DNA of 64,000 bases from Diaporthe sp. PMI_573. Lineage: Eukaryota; Ascomycota; Sordariomycetes; Diaporthales; Diaporthaceae. Numbering within the stretch: position 1 is the stretch's first letter; each line of letters begins with the position of its first letter. The stretch lies in contig JAJTUP010000008.1 in the NCBI GenBank assembly GCA_021399435.1, positions 992,001-1,056,000 of the forward strand. The letters run 5' to 3'. Shown here piece after piece: positions 34,312 to 45,096 of the stretch. The notes beneath the pieces are model-generated. The model was not told the origin of the DNA and did not search any database. It saw only the letters and a list, made by a program, of their open reading frames with translations. The position numbers and the translations under genes were made by a program.

Positions 34312-35536
34312 TCAAGGGAAGGTCCCGTCCTGAAGCAAGGTCTTCAGGTTGTCGTCCAGCCATTTCAAGTCCGCCTTGCTCGTACCAGGCCCTCCAGCCC
34401 TTCGCATAGATGTCAGCAAGCTTCGTAGTCAACCGGCTCCAAGAACATGCAAGGAGAAACTCACCAGTGACCCCATATTGATGGAAAAGGCATAAGCTTT
34501 CCAACCCCTTCAGCCATACACTCGACCTCATACTCCGAATCTTCGGGAGGAAAGTAGAGATCGGTATTGCCTGGCATGACCAGAGTCTTCGCCTTGATAC
34601 CCTTCATTGCCTGCTCAAAATTGCCATCGTACGGCTCTTGTGCCGATGCGTCTCCCGCTTGCCATGTGTGAAGCATGACAAGCAAGTTCTCCGGGTCTAC
34701 AGGTAATTGTTAGCAAGCAGTCGACCCAGGTCACCCAATTCAACGCCTGTACGCAAGACGAAATTACCTTTAGACAGAGCCCACGTCTCCCAGAACCTCA
34801 CCATAAAGTCCTCCAGATCCTTGAACCCAAGCTCCTTCTCATACACCCTCTCCCTATAAAACGCCTGACTGAAGCCCCAACCTGCATAGACCCGTCCCAG
34901 GGCCTTCAATCCTGTCTCCCGCTCTCCAGCAGTCCAGCTTCTGTACCCACCCCCGCCACCCGCCGGCCTCTTCTCCCCGGCGCAGGCCCCGGCAGACGAC
35001 GCCCCCTTAGCCGCCAGCAGCGCCACCTTGGCGCCCTCGAGGAACACCTTGTTGTGCAGGCTGGTCCTGGCGCTGCCGCAGAACGGGGCGCCCAAATCCA
35101 TAAAGCTAGGGAACTGCGTCAGCCACTGGTACGTCTGGCCCGCGCCCATGCTCCACCCAAGCACAAGGCGGGCGTGCGCCACGCCCAGCCCGTCCGTCAG
35201 CAGCCGGTGCTGCGCGGTGACGTTGTCGCGGAACGTGACGTCCGGGAAGGGCCTCAGGCCCTGCGGCAGGTCCGGCATGTTGCTTGGCGAGGACGACTGC
35301 CCGTTGCCCAGGAGCGCCGGGATGACGATGAAGTACTTGTCTGGGTTAAGAGCCTTGTCCTGGCCGATGAGCCACTCGTTGTCTGCTATCAGCCCCGAGA
35401 ACCATGTTGGGTATATTATCGCTGGGTTGGAGGGGGTGCCAAAGGTCTTGTAGGCGATGAAGGCCTGCGGTAGCACTACGCCGGAGTCGAGGGTGAAGTC
35501 CCCTAGACTGTATAGCTTGACTTCTGCATCATCCAT
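34312..35536 (-). CDS. Homoserine O-acetyltransferase-like alpha/beta hydrolase
   Basis: Three exons, 35536-34768, 34696-34465 and 34399-34312, give 362 residues. The fold markers run in order: FIAYKTFGTPSNPAIIYPTWFSG, the nucleophile elbow GWSMGAGQTYQW with Ser129, then after the cap LVMPGNTDLYFPPED supplying the acid and IWGHWAGGPG supplying the histidine. This is the MetX-like branch of alpha/beta hydrolases common in ascomycetes, annotated loosely as homoserine acetyltransferase-like. It lacks clear evidence of being the methionine-pathway enzyme, so it may be an acyltransferase or esterase of another pathway. The start is the ATG at 35536 (MDDAEVK); a longer upstream frame begins with GTG. 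A Gly-rich insertion (about residues 185-205) lies in the cap. Confidence 0.85.
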
Positions 35537-38142
35537 GATCGGTTGGGTGATTGTTCTTGGTGGTTGAGAAATCTGGAGAACGACTTCTTTTTGTTGTGGG
35601 AGAAGTCTTGTCAAGACAGTCGTCGGCACCGTGGTCGGGAATTCTACACATTATTATGCTCCCATGCCTCAAGTGCTTTCACTTATACCAGCTATCGGCC
35701 TCTGCCGCCAGAAAATGCGGGGGAGATAAGCAACCGGTCCGCTAATGTTGGTGGACATATGTGGCTGGCGTACAGGTCATGCGGTGCTTCGGAGCGAATG
35801 AGGTGTTGCCGGCGCCACTAGCCGCCGCCTATTAGGTAAATAAACATCCTCCAATGCTCTCACGGCTTCAACATCTAGAGTGAGATGTGATCAAGGTGTC
35901 TGTCCAGAAAGCAATCTCCGGCTTTGATGCCAGCAGTGCGACATTTCGTTTTGTGGTGACATTCGGTGATGTACATGGGCTCCAGTGAGCAGACGTCCAC
36001 GGGATTTGGGTGGAACAATAGTAATTCCCACCTATGTGACTCCCTTTGACGGCCGGATCATCCTTTGAAAACCTGTTCTCGCTCTTTCAATTAGGTTGCA
36101 GTAGTGCATTTAAACAAGTGCTTGACTCGTACGCAAGCTTGGTCGAAAGTTTCATCGCGGGATGCAATCATGGAAATTCCCGAGGAGCAGTCCAGGTCCG
36201 TCAAGATGTTCCTCGGTAGTCCCTCATTCTCGTATCTGATCAGGAATGAAGACACTGCGGTCCGTCTTACAATAGAAGTCCTCATCTCAATGCCCAAATG
36301 AAAATACGTGGGTCACACACAGACCCTCAGAGTTATGGGTCATTGACTTCGTATTTGAGCTCTGCGAAGATAGTCTACTCCTTGGGTGATCTACTCCAAC
36401 TTAAGTACGTGGATTTCCGCAGGGCCTCCAGTCATCCATGGTTAGCAGGCTATTTCTCTCCATTCCCTGAACTGCGCAAATGAAACAAACAAGTATGAGC
36501 ATCTCCAAGTGCACAAACAGAGCGGAGGGGATTACGGAACAGGCTTTGCCAAGAAAAGTTCAGAGATAGTGAAACTGAGTTGCGAGAATCGAGAATGTGA
36601 CAAGATGTCCCCAACGTCAGAGCATCGCAGCCCATTGAAAAGTCTGTTCAGTCTAAGACAACAAGACAGTGCTCTACGGTAGAGAAGCGAACCGGCCATT
36701 CTCTATATGTCGGGAGAAGTTGAAATCGCAATGTGAACCAATCTTTATGCTCACATACGCAGTATCACAGTTAATTGATATCTCTTATTGATATGCTGGT
36801 AGGTTTCAAGGTCACTTCCCGGTGTTTTGGATATTCTCAACCCACTGCTTGACAAGCTGGTAAGGAAATCTCTGTTGAACACATTCTAGTGTTCTTATGC
36901 CAGCCATTCCTGGTCACTGATTGAAACATGGGCTGAAAGTTGGGCTGAGACCAGTATTAAGAGTCGAGCGTCCCTCGCAATAGATATAGTTGGAGTAGAC
37001 TTTGCCCAATGGCGCTATTCTTTTAAGTTTGTCTGATGGGGCACGATACTTTGCGGAGAAAGCAAGCAAGTGTATCACCAGTGGAAGGCAATCTGATGGT
37101 GGAAATTCCGTATGGGACGATCTTCCCGACTAGCCTGGCAGATTGTTGCTGAACATTAGCACATGAGCTACATCAGGCCGTAAGCTCACAAACAGACGAC
37201 TCGGTGTCAGATATGCCCGTGATCGTCTGAGGCTTAATGCTTTCGGCCATGGCCGTTTTCATATGGTGAGAATGTTAGAACCGGCTTTCCCAGAATGGAA
37301 TGTTGATGAGAGAGGGTGGGACCCAGGATGAGCCTGTCAAGCTGTCCAAGCTGTCCTTGGTGGGAGGTGTGGTGGTGAAACAAAGGCTATGCTCAGTCTG
37401 CCTGGTTCATCTCATCTCGGGCAAGTTAGTACACTAGAGTGAGGTGGTGGGTAGACTTGGTAGAGAGTAGATGAGCCATTCAACCAGACACAGCAGACGG
37501 ACACACCATGCAGGTTCGGGCACATTTCGACCTGCAGTAGGCCGTCTGGCTGCTCACACCTCAGATCCCTGCAGTGGCTCTTTTCAGGCAGAGGCCAGGG
37601 GACAGCTGCCGGGCTGTCCCGCGGGTCTGCCTCTTTCGAGCTTGGGGAATCCCTGGCGCACGTCCATTTGCAAGGAACAGGCTGCCGAAATTGGGGGTCT
37701 CTTCGCTCTGTCCTTCCCGTTCTGGTGGCGTGGTCGAACCTCCATCCTTGCCCGGCGCACTGCAATCTTCCAATTCGTCTTGCTGGACAGGCACGAGGCA
37801 ACGTCTGGGATGTGATTATCCGTTCACAATGCCTTGTAGCTTGGCCTCAAGATGCAGTCAGTGATAGACTGTTCGTGCTAATAAATGCGGAAGTGTTTTA
37901 CCCTCTGCCGAATGCCGTCGGCCTCCCAAATATGCATGCAGCCCATCTACGTTTGAAGCTCCACCATCCTTCATCAGAGTCTGATTGCCCTTGTCAGACC
38001 CAACTGCAACCCCACCAGCGAAGTTTAATTTGTTTTACTGGTCCATTGGCTGGGGTCGTGGGGGGCTGCACTGGCCGCGTGGAAACGAGCCGAGAGTTGG
38101 TGAAGAGAGAACGAGAGGCGAGAAAAAGGAATGCCCAAGATT

Positions 38143-38166
38143 GAGCCTGAGCCTGAGCCTGAGCCT
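38143..38166. repeat. Hexanucleotide repeat (gagcct), four copies
   Basis: Four perfect copies of gagcct run from 38143. They lie in the putative promoter or leader region of the LRR gene, about 550 nt upstream of its ATG. No function is evident. Confidence 0.85.
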
Positions 38167-38590
38167 CTGGTCCCAAATAAGAAGCGGATGGTCCTATTGG
38201 GGAATCCATCCGCCACTCCCGAACCGTTGGAGCTACACTCGGGTTCTTGTGCCGCTGGCCCTGGCTTTGGTGCTGCTGGCATTGCATGGTCAAGAGGAGC
38301 CGGCCGATCGTCTGTGCATCCCGGAGATTAATCCACAGACCTGCACACTCGACCCTCTCTTTTATTCTGCTGGCCTTCCACTGGCCTTCTGCTGCGTTTC
38401 TACTCTTGTCTGTGCAAAAGCAAATCAAAAGAAATGAGATAGGCCAGTCAGGTTGCACCACTATTGCTCCTTTCATTACACGGCCAAGCGACACTCGAGG
38501 GAAACCCGAGAGCTCAGGGCTCACAAGCTGACGTCGTCTCACAAACATTGCAGACGCGCTCCCGCTCCCGCCCCGACGCCACCACGCCTC

Positions 38591-38630
38591 GCCGCTACTC
38601 GCCGCTACTCGCCATTACTCGCCGTTGCTC
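38591..38630. repeat. 10-nt tandem repeat in the LRR gene leader, four copies
   Basis: The units are gccgctactc, gccgctactc, gccattactc and gccgttgctc, in exact 10-nt register. They end 86 nt before the ATG at 38717 and so probably lie in the 5' UTR. The first two units are identical and the others differ at one to three positions. Confidence 0.85.
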
Positions 38631-38716
38631 GCCCATCTCCAAGCCCCGTCGCCCACCACCCTCGCCGCCTGCTAAGCTTGTGATGCATCCGCTTACGAGC
38701 TGAGCAGCAATATACC

Positions 38717-41700
38717 ATGGAAGACAACAGGTTCCAAGCTGGCAGGAGTGCCCTCCCTCGACCGACCTCCCGACTGCCCATGCCCAGGTCCACCAGCATT
38801 CCCACAGCCCTGCGACCATCACAATCAAGAGACAACCTGGCTGCGGCTCCAGAAATCATATCCTCCCGTTTGCGCCCGGCTGCTTCTAGGGAACGGCTCG
38901 CACCCCCCTCATCTGCTTCGGGAATAAGCAATATCACCAACCAACAGTCACCCGCAGCCCCCAAGAACTCGCCCCCTGCCCGCGGCCTTGCAAGACCTCG
39001 TCCGACCTCGAGCCTCCCGACCTTCAGCCCCCAGCCCAAACTTTCCAAGGTCGGAGGCAATGGCAATGGCAATGGCAATGGCAATGGGCCGTCACGGATC
39101 CCTCCACCTCGAGATCGCATGGCATCGTTGCCTGAAGATGGCAATTCCCCTCGGCAATCCCACATCTCGAAGCTGCCAGGCCTTGGGTTGAGAAGGAAAT
39201 CGTCGGCGTCATGGATCCCTGCCTCGCAATCAGCCTCGGCCAGGCAAAGGAGCACTAGTATTTCAACTTTGTCAAATGGTTACGCATCGAGTGATTCCTT
39301 CTCCCAGAACAGCCCTATAGACGAAGACAACGATATCACGGGAGAAGACACTATACGGGCTAAGACCTTGAGACCACGGCCGTCATTGGCGGAAAGGACG
39401 GTCCAAACTTTATCACGGCTGCCCTCGTCGCCCGCCCTGCGAGGCAGGACCTCGAACTCGAACTTCTTTGAGCACCCGGAACCGTACAGATCGGCGTCGA
39501 GGCCTGCTAGCCGCAATTCTCGCCCTGGGTCAAGCTTGAGGAACGATACCTCAACCCCGGCCAAGTCGCGTCCTGGTTCCAGTTCTGGTCCTCTTCAAGA
39601 CTTGTCGAATCCCTTCAACCCGCAGTTGCCCCCTGTGGACAGTTCGCCGGCGCGTGGACGAGGGTTCGGCACGCTACGGACACCCTCTACGTCGGGCTTG
39701 CGAGACCGCTCAAGGTCCAAAATTGCTGTACCAGGTTTACGCCGGCCTCGTTCTACTACACCCACTGAAGAGCTGCCGGTTGCGGCTCCTGAATCACCTC
39801 TGAACGGGTCCAAGACTTTGTCTACACGGACAACCTCACACAGGCCCTCTGTGAATGGACTCTTCAAGAAACCGGCCCTGCCAGCTGCAAAGAAGCCGGC
39901 ACCGATACCCTCAGCTGCCAGCAAAGCGAAGCCTGCACCCCTAAAGTCTCCAGCAACCGTGTCGGACCGAAGCACGAACCTGTCTGCTGCTTCAACCACC
40001 TCGACAAAGTCAACAAGTGTTGGAGGAGACTCGCCGCCGCCTTTCAAAAAGTCGTCGTCAGCACTGCGTGACCAAATTGCCAGAGCGAAAGCAGCTAAGC
40101 GTTCAGCACCAGCCAGAGAGTTGCCGTTACCAGTTGAGCCGGGTCAGGTAGCTGGTGTTGGCGGGTTACCTCTGCGCTCACCCCTAGTTCCCACAGACGA
40201 CACATTCGACTTTGGGTTGCCGGACGACCCGTTCAACCTCAATCGTGATGCTAATTCGACTTCCAAGATCGTCAAATCGCGCGTCACAAGTGCCAGGGCA
40301 AGTGGCAGGCTTAACATTGCGGCTCTGGGCCTGAAAGAGATACCCAAAGAGGTCTTAGACATGTACAGCTTGGAGTCCATTGGCACGTATGACGGCAGCT
40401 GGGCGGAGAGCGTAGATCTTACGAGGTTCGTTGCTGCCGACAACGAGCTGGAGATGATAGACGAGAGTGTTTTCCCGGACGTCGACCCGGAAGAGTTGGC
40501 AGAAGACGAGGATGCTCAAGGCAACATCTTCGCTGGGCTGGAGACGCTCGATCTGCACGGTAATATGCTTATCGCACTACCCGCAGGACTGCGGCGCCTC
40601 ACCTTATTGACGTCGTTGAATCTGGTAAGTCATCTCCTGTTACCTCACTGTGGAAGGCCGCTAACGTGGACACAGTCTTCCAATCGCCTTGCCAATAACT
40701 GCCTTGAGCCCATATCTCAGATCACATCATTACGAGATGTCAAGCTTGGGGGAAACCTGTTTTGGGGCACACTCGAACCCTGCTTTGGGCGACTTGTCAA
40801 CCTCGAAATCCTCGATCTGCACGGGAACAGCCTTCAGGCACTTCCCCCAAGTTTTGCTGAGCTACATCGTCTTCGCATACTAAACCTCAGCGAGAACAGC
40901 TTCGAGTCCTTGCCTTTCGATGTCCTGTCGCAACTGCCCCTGACGGAGCTGAATGCGCGCAAAAACAAACTCACTGGGACTCTAATCGACGATGGGGTGG
41001 AGGTCCTTCCAGCCTTGCAAAGTCTTGATGTGTCATCGAACCAACTTACAAGTCTGGCGCGGCCAAATGCAGTACTTGCTATGCCGGCACTCAGCCAGCT
41101 TTGTGTGTCGACGAATCGGCTCCAGGTAATACCAGATGTCACCTCCTGGTTTGAGCTTATCAACTTGGCCGCCGAGGAGAACAACATCAAAGCGTTCCCG
41201 GATGGATTCACAAGTCTGCAGAAGCTGAGGAGTGCTGATTTCTCGAGCAACGATATCAGGACTGTCCCGGCCGAGATCGCTCTCATGGACAGCTTGAATT
41301 TGCTGAGGTTGAGCGGGAACCCACTCAGAGATAGGAAGTTCGTGTCGGCCACTATCGAGGAGCTCAAAGACGCACTCTCAGCACGGATACCGCCGCCGCC
41401 GACAGAGTCGAATGAGTATGACGGCAGCAATGGGCCCATTGCGGAGGCTTTGACCAGCAATGAAGTCAGCCCTCTGGACAACGCGTTTGAAGATGCGCAT
41501 TCGTCATCTTCTCAAGCAATCCATACCCGCGGGGAGCACGACGAAGAAAGCAGGACCGACACGGATGACTTCGCGACTCCGCCGACGTCTGTACCGACTT
41601 CCCCTACACGGACACGTTCTGCGCAAAGTTCTGCGCTTGTCTGGCCGGTGAAGGCCGGGGGCGTGCTGGACAGGTCCAACACGCAGTCGTCGTCACTTCA

Positions 41701-42382
41701 TCCTGTCGCTTGCTCCAAGGTGGCGATGGAAAATGTGATCCTTGAGGTCCAGCTGCACCATAATCTCTTCAGTGCACTGCCAGACTCCCTCAGCTTCTTT
41801 GCCGACTCGTTGACCAGACTCTCGCTGGCCCACAACCAGCTGGTCGGTGAAAGCTATCTCACCGTGGGTGAAGGCCTCGACCTTCCTTCTCTCAAGGAGC
41901 TCAACCTGTCGTCAAACCACATCACTGGTTTGACGCCACTGGTCAACCGCCTCCAAGCGCCAAGCCTTGAGAAACTTGACGTAAGTCTTAACCGGCTCGC
42001 GACGATACCTTCAAGCAGCGATAGGGAGAATGGAGGCAAGCTCCTGCGGGACGTCTTCCCGAACCTGACGGTCCTTCTTATCGCCAACAATCATCTCGCG
42101 GACCTGGACCCGGAGAGCATCCGAGGTGTCAAGGTCGTCGATGCCTCGAACAACGACATCGCACACCTGAACCCGAGGATCGGACTGCTCGGTGGTGCCG
42201 GAGGTCTAGAGCAGCTGATAGTCACTGGCAACCGATTCAGGGTACCGAGATGGAACGTGCTTGAACGAGGCACGGAAGCGACACTGCGGTTCTTGAGGGG
42301 CCGTGTTCCTGTCGCAGACATGGCTGCATGGCGGGCAGAGAAGGGGATGCCGGAGGACGAGGAGGTCAGCGACGTGGACTGA
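38717..42382 (+). CDS. Large leucine-rich repeat protein (LRRC40-like)
   Basis: Two exons, 38717-40624 and 40676-42382, give 1204 residues. Residues 1-515 are disordered, rich in Ser, Pro and Arg, with a Gly-Asn run (GNGNGNGN) near residue 115. An LRR block starts at about residue 530 (GRLNIAALGLKEIPKEV) and continues with LETLDLHGNMLIALPAGLRRL, LEILDLHGNSLQALP, RILNLSENSFESLP, LQSLDVSSNQL and others. An acidic Ser/Thr linker interrupts it before a second block near residues 985-1130 (LKELNLSSNHITGL, LEKLDVSLNRL, VVDASNNDIAHL). The terminal segment LRGRVPVADMAAWRAEKGMPEDEE resembles the end of LRRC40-type proteins. It is probably a cytoplasmic scaffold; partners are unknown. The start ACCATGG is optimal. 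The 51-nt intron is a multiple of three and has no stop codon. Confidence 0.85.
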   Translation: MEDNRFQAGRSALPRPTSRLPMPRSTSIPTALRPSQSRDNLAAAPEIISSRLRPAASRERLAPPSSASGISNITNQQSPAAPKNSPPARGLARPRPTSSLPTFSPQPKLSKVGGNGNGNGNGNGPSRIPPPRDRMASLPEDGNSPRQSHISKLPGLGLRRKSSASWIPASQSASARQRSTSISTLSNGYASSDSFSQNSPIDEDNDITGEDTIRAKTLRPRPSLAERTVQTLSRLPSSPALRGRTSNSNFFEHPEPYRSASRPASRNSRPGSSLRNDTSTPAKSRPGSSSGPLQDLSNPFNPQLPPVDSSPARGRGFGTLRTPSTSGLRDRSRSKIAVPGLRRPRSTTPTEELPVAAPESPLNGSKTLSTRTTSHRPSVNGLFKKPALPAAKKPAPIPSAASKAKPAPLKSPATVSDRSTNLSAASTTSTKSTSVGGDSPPPFKKSSSALRDQIARAKAAKRSAPARELPLPVEPGQVAGVGGLPLRSPLVPTDDTFDFGLPDDPFNLNRDANSTSKIVKSRVTSARASGRLNIAALGLKEIPKEVLDMYSLESIGTYDGSWAESVDLTRFVAADNELEMIDESVFPDVDPEELAEDEDAQGNIFAGLETLDLHGNMLIALPAGLRRLTLLTSLNLVSHLLLPHCGRPLTWTQSSNRLANNCLEPISQITSLRDVKLGGNLFWGTLEPCFGRLVNLEILDLHGNSLQALPPSFAELHRLRILNLSENSFESLPFDVLSQLPLTELNARKNKLTGTLIDDGVEVLPALQSLDVSSNQLTSLARPNAVLAMPALSQLCVSTNRLQVIPDVTSWFELINLAAEENNIKAFPDGFTSLQKLRSADFSSNDIRTVPAEIALMDSLNLLRLSGNPLRDRKFVSATIEELKDALSARIPPPPTESNEYDGSNGPIAEALTSNEVSPLDNAFEDAHSSSSQAIHTRGEHDEESRTDTDDFATPPTSVPTSPTRTRSAQSSALVWPVKAGGVLDRSNTQSSSLHPVACSKVAMENVILEVQLHHNLFSALPDSLSFFADSLTRLSLAHNQLVGESYLTVGEGLDLPSLKELNLSSNHITGLTPLVNRLQAPSLEKLDVSLNRLATIPSSSDRENGGKLLRDVFPNLTVLLIANNHLADLDPESIRGVKVVDASNNDIAHLNPRIGLLGGAGGLEQLIVTGNRFRVPRWNVLERGTEATLRFLRGRVPVADMAAWRAEKGMPEDEEVSDVD

Positions 42383-43643
42383 ACTCAACCAGGCTGGTTG
42401 TAAGCCGTGTCTGCAAATGACTGACACGCAACTGTACAAGGATTGGGCTGTGTTGCTGCCGTTACTGTTTATTTTTGGGGAGTGGGGAGCTTCTGGGACT
42501 CGCTACTTTGGTTTGCTTTTTCTTCTTGCCTTTCTGGCATTGCTGACACTTGGGCGGAGATACCATATTGAATGCTTCATGCTTTGCTGCGGCTGCACGG
42601 CAGTGTATAATCACCACTGGTTGACAGGGGGGGGGGGCTGGGGAAGCTTCAAGGAATTAAACTTCGGGCGTACAAGAAGGGATGTGAAAACAAGCAATAG
42701 GTACAAACATGCGGTGGGTCGGTGGAAGAGCTCGGTGGTTTAAGCAATACTCAAAAGGGAGTCGGGGCGGTAAGGACTAGTACATCATTGTAATCCATTA
42801 GGGCTTATTATCGGAACTGAATTATACCACCACAACTATACAACTATACAGCCTAGTCTAGCAAGGCCACGCAATCCGAACGCCAGCGCACAGGCACATG
42901 CGCGCATGCTACGCACAGAGTAGGGCCACGTTTTGAGGCGCACCGTGCCTCATCGCCGCTATGTGTGAGGTCATCCCGAAGATCTCGGGAGCAGCCCTGT
43001 CCATCCCGGGCCCGAGGCCGCGCACCCGCCCCCGAAACTCTTTCTTAGCCGAAGCTTTGGACTGTCAACCTGTCGCCTCACCCCACGTCTGCAGTGCTGC
43101 TTTGCGCTTTTTTCTGCTGCTGAAACGTTGACGATTGCAGTAGTGTCACTCGGGATGGCTTGCGGTAGGGCAGAGAAGAGGGTTACAGGGCCGTGCAGAT
43201 CGGTAGCGGCCTTGTCTGTCCCAACTGTGCAACTTCGTTGATGCTCTGTCAGGTTTGGCTCTGCGTCTGAACGTAAGCCTGCTTTTGCCTGCCTGCCTGC
43301 CTGGCTCAAACCAGCCAGTCAGCCAGCTAGAAGACTACGTGCCTCAGCTGGGCCGCAACATCCCCAACTTTGTCCGACCGGTCGACCCTGTCGGGCCGGT
43401 GGTACCCAAGGGGAGTCAGACTCGGCGGCGGCTGGGTGTGTGCATGTGTGCTTTTGATGTAATGGGTTGGGTTACGCAAGGCTTGGTAGAAACTGATCGG
43501 ATATGTTATGACGGGTCGTCCCTCCCTCGCCCGTCTCCCTTGACGGACGGGGATATTCTTAATTAATCTTCCTCTGCAACTGGAATCATCCACTGTGTGT
43601 ACTACATGTGCAAGTGAGACGACAGATAATCAATAGAAAGATA
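42383..43643. other. Intergenic region, about 1.3 kb
   Basis: A poly-G run lies near 42627-42635 and a short tetranucleotide run (cctgcctgcctgcctgg) near 43289-43305. No gene is supported. Confidence 0.5.
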
Positions 43644-44666
43644 ATGCACAGCGTAACACAGACCGTGTTGGCGATAGGTGAGCTGGATAATAACCCCTAC
43701 TCAGACCAAGAGGTCCAGAGGCTAATAGCGAACTTAACCCAGCCACGCTTGCCAATCCAGCCCTCGCCCAATTTGGCGGCTGGGGAGGCGCCGGCAGTGG
43801 TTACGGAGGTGGGGATTCCGGCAGCGGATATTCAGGCTACGGCGGCAGCAGCGGTGATGATGGCGACGGCAACGGCGACAGCAGCTTCGGGTTTGGGACC
43901 GGGGCAGGCTTCGACTACGAGTCGGCCACGCGGCGCCGCACCGCCCACGGGATCGTAGCCACCGTCGCCTTTGTGATCCTGTTCCCGCTCGGTGCCATCT
44001 TCCTGCGCATCATCCCTGGCCGTTGGTCGGTGCGGATCCATTACGTGATTCAAATTATCGCATGGCTAGTCTACATTGCCGGCTTCGCGTTGGGCGTCAT
44101 CCTGTTGCGCATGTTACCATCGGGAGCAGGTCAGAGCTTGGTGAGTTGTTGTCTCTGGGGATCCCTCCCGCCTGGATGGCTTTGATGGCGTGAGCCGGTT
44201 GTGTCTTGGGGGAACTCCAGGCTGACACAGGATGTTGAAACAGTTGTCGAGCTCGCCGGCCAATGCCCATCCCATTATCGGCATCGTGGTCTTCGTCATG
44301 CTCATGTTCCAGCCTCTGCTGGGCTTTATCCACCACCGCCAGTTCAAGCGGTACCAGAGGCGCAAGATAGCCTCGCACCTGCATCTGTGGGATGGCAGGA
44401 TCGCCATTGTCCTGGGCATTGTCAACGGCGGGCTGGGCCTGAGGCTCGCCGGCGCTCGTGAGACTCTCGAGCTTGCATACACCATTGTCGCCGCCATCAT
44501 GGGCGGGGCCTGGGTCATCCTGGCCTTGATTAGTGAGTGCAGGAGAGGCCGAAAGAAGGTGGACACAAGCCGTGGGGAAGAGGCAAAGACGGTCAAGGTG
44601 ATACGGGTCCAGAAGCCTGCGAGGCATGGCAGCAGTGATGGCGAATCGGAGAGGTCGAGACACTAG
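43644..44666 (+). CDS. Secreted-pathway cytochrome b561-like membrane protein without DOMON domain
   Basis: Three exons, 43644-43677, 43743-44140 and 44244-44666, give 284 residues. The first exon is only 34 nt; joining it to exon 2 yields the signal peptide MHSVTQTVLAIATLANPALA before QFGGWG. A Gly/Ser/Asp-rich stretch (residues 21-65) follows instead of a DOMON domain. Four to five helices come next: RTAHGIVATVAFVILFPLGA, WSVRIHYVIQIIAWLVYIAGF, ANAHPIIGIVVFVMLMFQPLLGF, LHLWDGRIAIVLGIVNGGLGL and a last one ending LALIS. The histidines in TAHG, IHY, AHP and HLHLWDGR match the two haem-ligand pairs of b561 domains, which move electrons across membranes, for example for ferric reduction. The cytoplasmic tail is basic. 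The 65-nt first intron contains gctaat and cttaac branch-point candidates. Confidence 0.82.
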
Positions 44667-45096
44667 GATGGGACTTGCATGCTGCCTGTGGCAAAGCACA
44701 AAGCTTTGCGCCGTGAGCTTGGATGGCGCTTTAGTTTGGGTGAAGGGGATCGGAGATACTGCCTTGGTGGTGGACAAAGAGAAATAATCGATAACGGTCT
44801 TTTTCGTTTCAGCTTATGTGTGCGTGGAATCCCCCAACTAAGTCCACGAGGTTGCGATAGGTCTTGGTCAGGCATGCAGATGCGACCTTGGACAGTACCT
44901 GCCTTTGAGCAATGTATGCGTCAGAGCTTCAGCAGCGATTGTCTCACTTGCATCTGAGGATGGAGGTAAACCTGAGAAACAGACCTGGAGCATACCAGGC
45001 CATCAGAACCTGAGCGACCACCCACAAGTAAAAAGGGTTGCTGCCCCGTGAGAAAGATCAGGTCCAGGATCGTGTCGCTCTCCACCTTACCTGATC
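44667..45096. other. Short intergenic gap between two same-strand genes
   Basis: 430 nt with no supported coding. It includes the leader of the following hypothetical gene. Confidence 0.5.

Larger units (their letters stand above)
35537..38716. other. Divergent intergenic region, about 3.2 kb
   Basis: It separates the hydrolase gene (minus) from the LRR gene (plus). No gene is supported. It contains four gagcct hexamers (38143-38166) and a 10-nt array just before the LRR start. The many short frames around 37.4-38.5 kb overlap on both strands and show no domain. Confidence 0.5.
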
